Source: Leptospira wolffii serovar Khorat str. Khorat-H2
GTDB lineage: Bacteria > Spirochaetota > Leptospiria > Leptospirales > Leptospiraceae
DNA length: 64,000 nt
Reading direction: 5' to 3'
Assembly: GCF_000306115.2 (NCBI RefSeq)
Contig: NZ_AKWX02000004.1
Location: 124,001 to 188,000, forward strand
Shown here: one piece after another, positions 62,366-64,000 of the stretch
Layout: each line of letters starts with the position of its first letter
Position numbering within the stretch: position 1 is the first letter of the stretch
The notes under the pieces: model-generated
Seen by the model: the letters and a program-made list of their open reading frames with translations, nothing else
What the model was told of the DNA's origin: nothing
The model's database searches: none
Position numbers and translations under genes: made by a program

Positions 62366-62615
62366 GTTTTTTAAAACCTGCTTTCTACTTTTATATATAG
62401 TCGGACTCGTATTCGGTTTGGTCCTGGACCAACGTTGGGGTAAAAAGGATCCGCCGCCCAGGACCGCATTCCGAGAGGATTCCAGATCCTGCCAAACTCT
62501 TGAATGTATCCTCAGGGAGAAAAATCTTGTCCTGGGGGCATTGGACAAAAGCTGGAATACGATCCGGGAGAAAAGACTCTTTCCGGATTGGGAAAATCAA
62601 TCCTCCCAAAAATAG
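62358..62615 (+). CDS. Small membrane-anchored protein, unknown (85 residues)
   Basis: This 85-residue protein has an N-terminal helix that may be a signal anchor ([20 protein letters not shown]). The rest is short, polar and contains a Cys pair (SCQTLEC) near residue 45. It starts with TTG inside the end of recO and lies before argS. I see no homologue. Confidence 0.5.
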   Translation: MNKFFKTCFLLLYIVGLVFGLVLDQRWGKKDPPPRTAFREDSRSCQTLECILREKNLVLGALDKSWNTIREKRLFPDWENQSSQK

Positions 62616-62632
62616 GAAACCCGCCGCATAGA

Positions 62633-64000
62633 ATGAAAGAAACGGATACTCTGAAGCAACTCGTATTGAACGCCTTACAGGAAGGCGTCGCTGAATATTG
62701 TAAGAAGGACGCCCCTCACCTGGACCCTAAGGATCTTAGGATACGTATAGAATATTCTAGAGAGGAATCATTCGGAGATTATTCCACATCGTTCGCTTTG
62801 GAGAATGCGAAAGCCTTGGGAAAGAAGCCTTTGGACTCCGCTTCGATCTTGGCGGGACATCTGCAATCCAGAACCGATTTATTCGAGAAGGTGGATTTTA
62901 CTCCCCCCGGGTTCGTGAATTTTAGAATCTCGCCCGCATTTCTGATTCGTTATTTGGAATCGACTATCCAGAAGGGAGACGCTTTTCCTAAATTGGAGAC
63001 TCCGAAAAAAATCAATTTGGAGTTCGTAAGCGCGAATCCCACCGGTCCACTGAATATAGTCTCCGCGAGAGCGGCGGCTACCGGAGATGCTTTCGCCAAT
63101 CTTCTTAGGGCAGTAGGCAACCAAGTAGATAAGGAATTTTACGTAAACGATTACGGGAACCAGGTCTTTTTGTTGGGCGTTTCCGCCTTGGCGAGAATCC
63201 GGGAAATCCGAGGAGAGTCCGTAAGCTTTCAGGAATCCGAGGACGGAACCCCGATCGAGGATTTACTCGCTCGCAATATCATTCCTTCCGAAGGATACAG
63301 GGGCGAATACCTAAAAGAAATCGCCTCTAGACTATTAGAAAATCCGAATACTAAAGGAGAGATCGAGTCTCTTCTTGCCTCTAAGAATTACTTCGCTCTT
63401 GCTGAAAAATGTTCCCGCTGGGCGGTCGAGTCCAATCTGGCTTGGCAGAGAAAGGATTTGGATCTTTTCGGAGTGGAATACGACCGTTTCTTCTCCGAAA
63501 CTACTCTTCATGATTCTGGCAAAGTCATGGCCGTCCTGGAAGATCTCAAGAAATCGGGAAAAGTTTTCTCCGAAGAGGGCAAGCAGGTTTTTCGTTCCAC
63601 GGATTACGGAGACGATAAGGATAGGGTAGTGGTAAGGGACGACGGACGTCCCACCTATCTACTCGCGGATATTGCGTATCACAACGACAAGATCGCAAGA
63701 GGTTACGACAAGATCATAGATATCTGGGGACCGGATCACCACGGTTATATCGCAAGACTCTCAGGAGCGGTGCAGGCTCTAGGATATCCTAAGGAAAATT
63801 TTCAGGTGGTCATCGCCCAGCAGGTCAATCTTTTGATGGGCGGGCAAAAGATGAAAATGAGTAAGAGAGCCGGAGAGTTCCAAACCATGGAAGATCTTCT
63901 AGGGTATCTGGGAAAACACGCGAGAGACGTAGCACGTTACTTTTTCGTAATGCGTTCCTTGGATTCTCCCCTGGATTTCGATTTGGATCTGGCCAAGGAC
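62633..64000 (+). CDS. argS: Arginyl-tRNA synthetase (3' end outside window), unusual HIGH motif
   Basis: ArgS charges tRNA-Arg and is a class I enzyme. 456 residues are visible. The KMSKS motif is intact as MKMSKRAGE, and the later family segments [20 protein letters not shown] and [10 protein letters not shown] are normal. The HIGH motif, usually ANPTGPLHVGHARG in this family, reads [15 protein letters not shown] here (around 63040-63075), with both histidines gone. Similar NIVSAR or VVVSAR variants are, as I recall, found in some other bacterial lineages, so the gene is probably functional. The N-terminal Add1-type domain is present. The gene continues past the window edge. Confidence 0.94.
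   Translation, partial: MKETDTLKQLVLNALQEGVAEYCKKDAPHLDPKDLRIRIEYSREESFGDYSTSFALENAKALGKKPLDSASILAGHLQSRTDLFEKVDFTPPGFVNFRISPAFLIRYLESTIQKGDAFPKLETPKKINLEFVSANPTGPLNIVSARAAATGDAFANLLRAVGNQVDKEFYVNDYGNQVFLLGVSALARIREIRGESVSFQESEDGTPIEDLLARNIIPSEGYRGEYLKEIASRLLENPNTKGEIESLLASKNYFALAEKCSRWAVESNLAWQRKDLDLFGVEYDRFFSETTLHDSGKVMAVLEDLKKSGKVFSEEGKQVFRSTDYGDDKDRVVVRDDGRPTYLLADIAYHNDKIARGYDKIIDIWGPDHHGYIARLSGAVQALGYPKENFQVVIAQQVNLLMGGQKMKMSKRAGEFQTMEDLLGYLGKHARDVARYFFVMRSLDSPLDFDLDLAKD

Overview
The window looks like chromosomal DNA of a Leptospira-type spirochaete. The evidence is a PilZ/DUF1577-like protein, a FlaA-like endoflagellar protein, a small secreted Cys-rich protein, frequent TTG/GTG starts, and the order rpsF-ssb-rpsR-rplI-dnaB. 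By eye the base composition is near 45-50% GC, higher than the classic pathogens, so an intermediate or saprophytic clade is more likely. The species cannot be fixed from the sequence. No rRNA, CRISPR array or prophage was seen.

Layout. 1-2 kb: end of thiG, then thiH, a small secreted Cys-rich protein and a tRNA(CAT). 2-8 kb: an unknown protein; glnA behind a good sigma-54 promoter and before a strong terminator; a hairpin repeat; a helical exported protein; a large outer-membrane barrel. 8-19 kb: DsbD-like reductase, lgt, M23 peptidase, pcnB, recJ, a bactofilin, a degenerate iron-ADH relative, a FlgM-like protein, rsmI and a lipoprotein. 19-27 kb: a membrane-anchored unknown, nadE, a second hairpin repeat with 28-bp tandem units, waaA/kdtA, a HAD protein, a FlaA-like protein, YggS, proC and initiator tRNA. 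27-37 kb: a GAF-GGDEF protein; an overlapping trio of aspartyl-protease lipoprotein, mnmA and an ATP-grasp/FMN-dehydrogenase fusion; then a PilZ-like protein, an RluA-type synthase and NhaC.

37-41 kb is a compact copper locus: a lipoprotein joining a cupredoxin domain, a NosD-like beta-helix and a membrane tail; a small membrane protein resembling that tail; a two-domain multicopper oxidase; and a SCO protein. It is the best candidate here for an undescribed system. A complete IS481-type element follows. Next come two Hsp20 genes behind two CIRCE operators, purU, a DASS transporter, an antitoxin with a broken VapC gene, and a CapA-like lipoprotein. 48.8-52.8 kb is a sigma-54 aldehyde module: an AcoR-like activator, a divergent aldehyde dehydrogenase with a -24/-12 promoter and an upstream inverted repeat, and DUF779. 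53-64 kb is housekeeping: rpsF, ssb, rpsR, rplI, dnaB, aspS, phoH, pgpH, ybeY, recO, a small unknown, and argS running off the edge.

Themes. Two sigma-54 promoters and one sigma-54 activator sit in the same window. Three intergenic elements share conserved flanks around non-conserved hairpins, each ending just beyond the stop codon of a minus-strand gene. Several genes have unusual features: phoH and the RluA gene lack a good canonical start, ArgRS has a changed HIGH motif, and glutamine synthetase has Phe at the adenylylation position.
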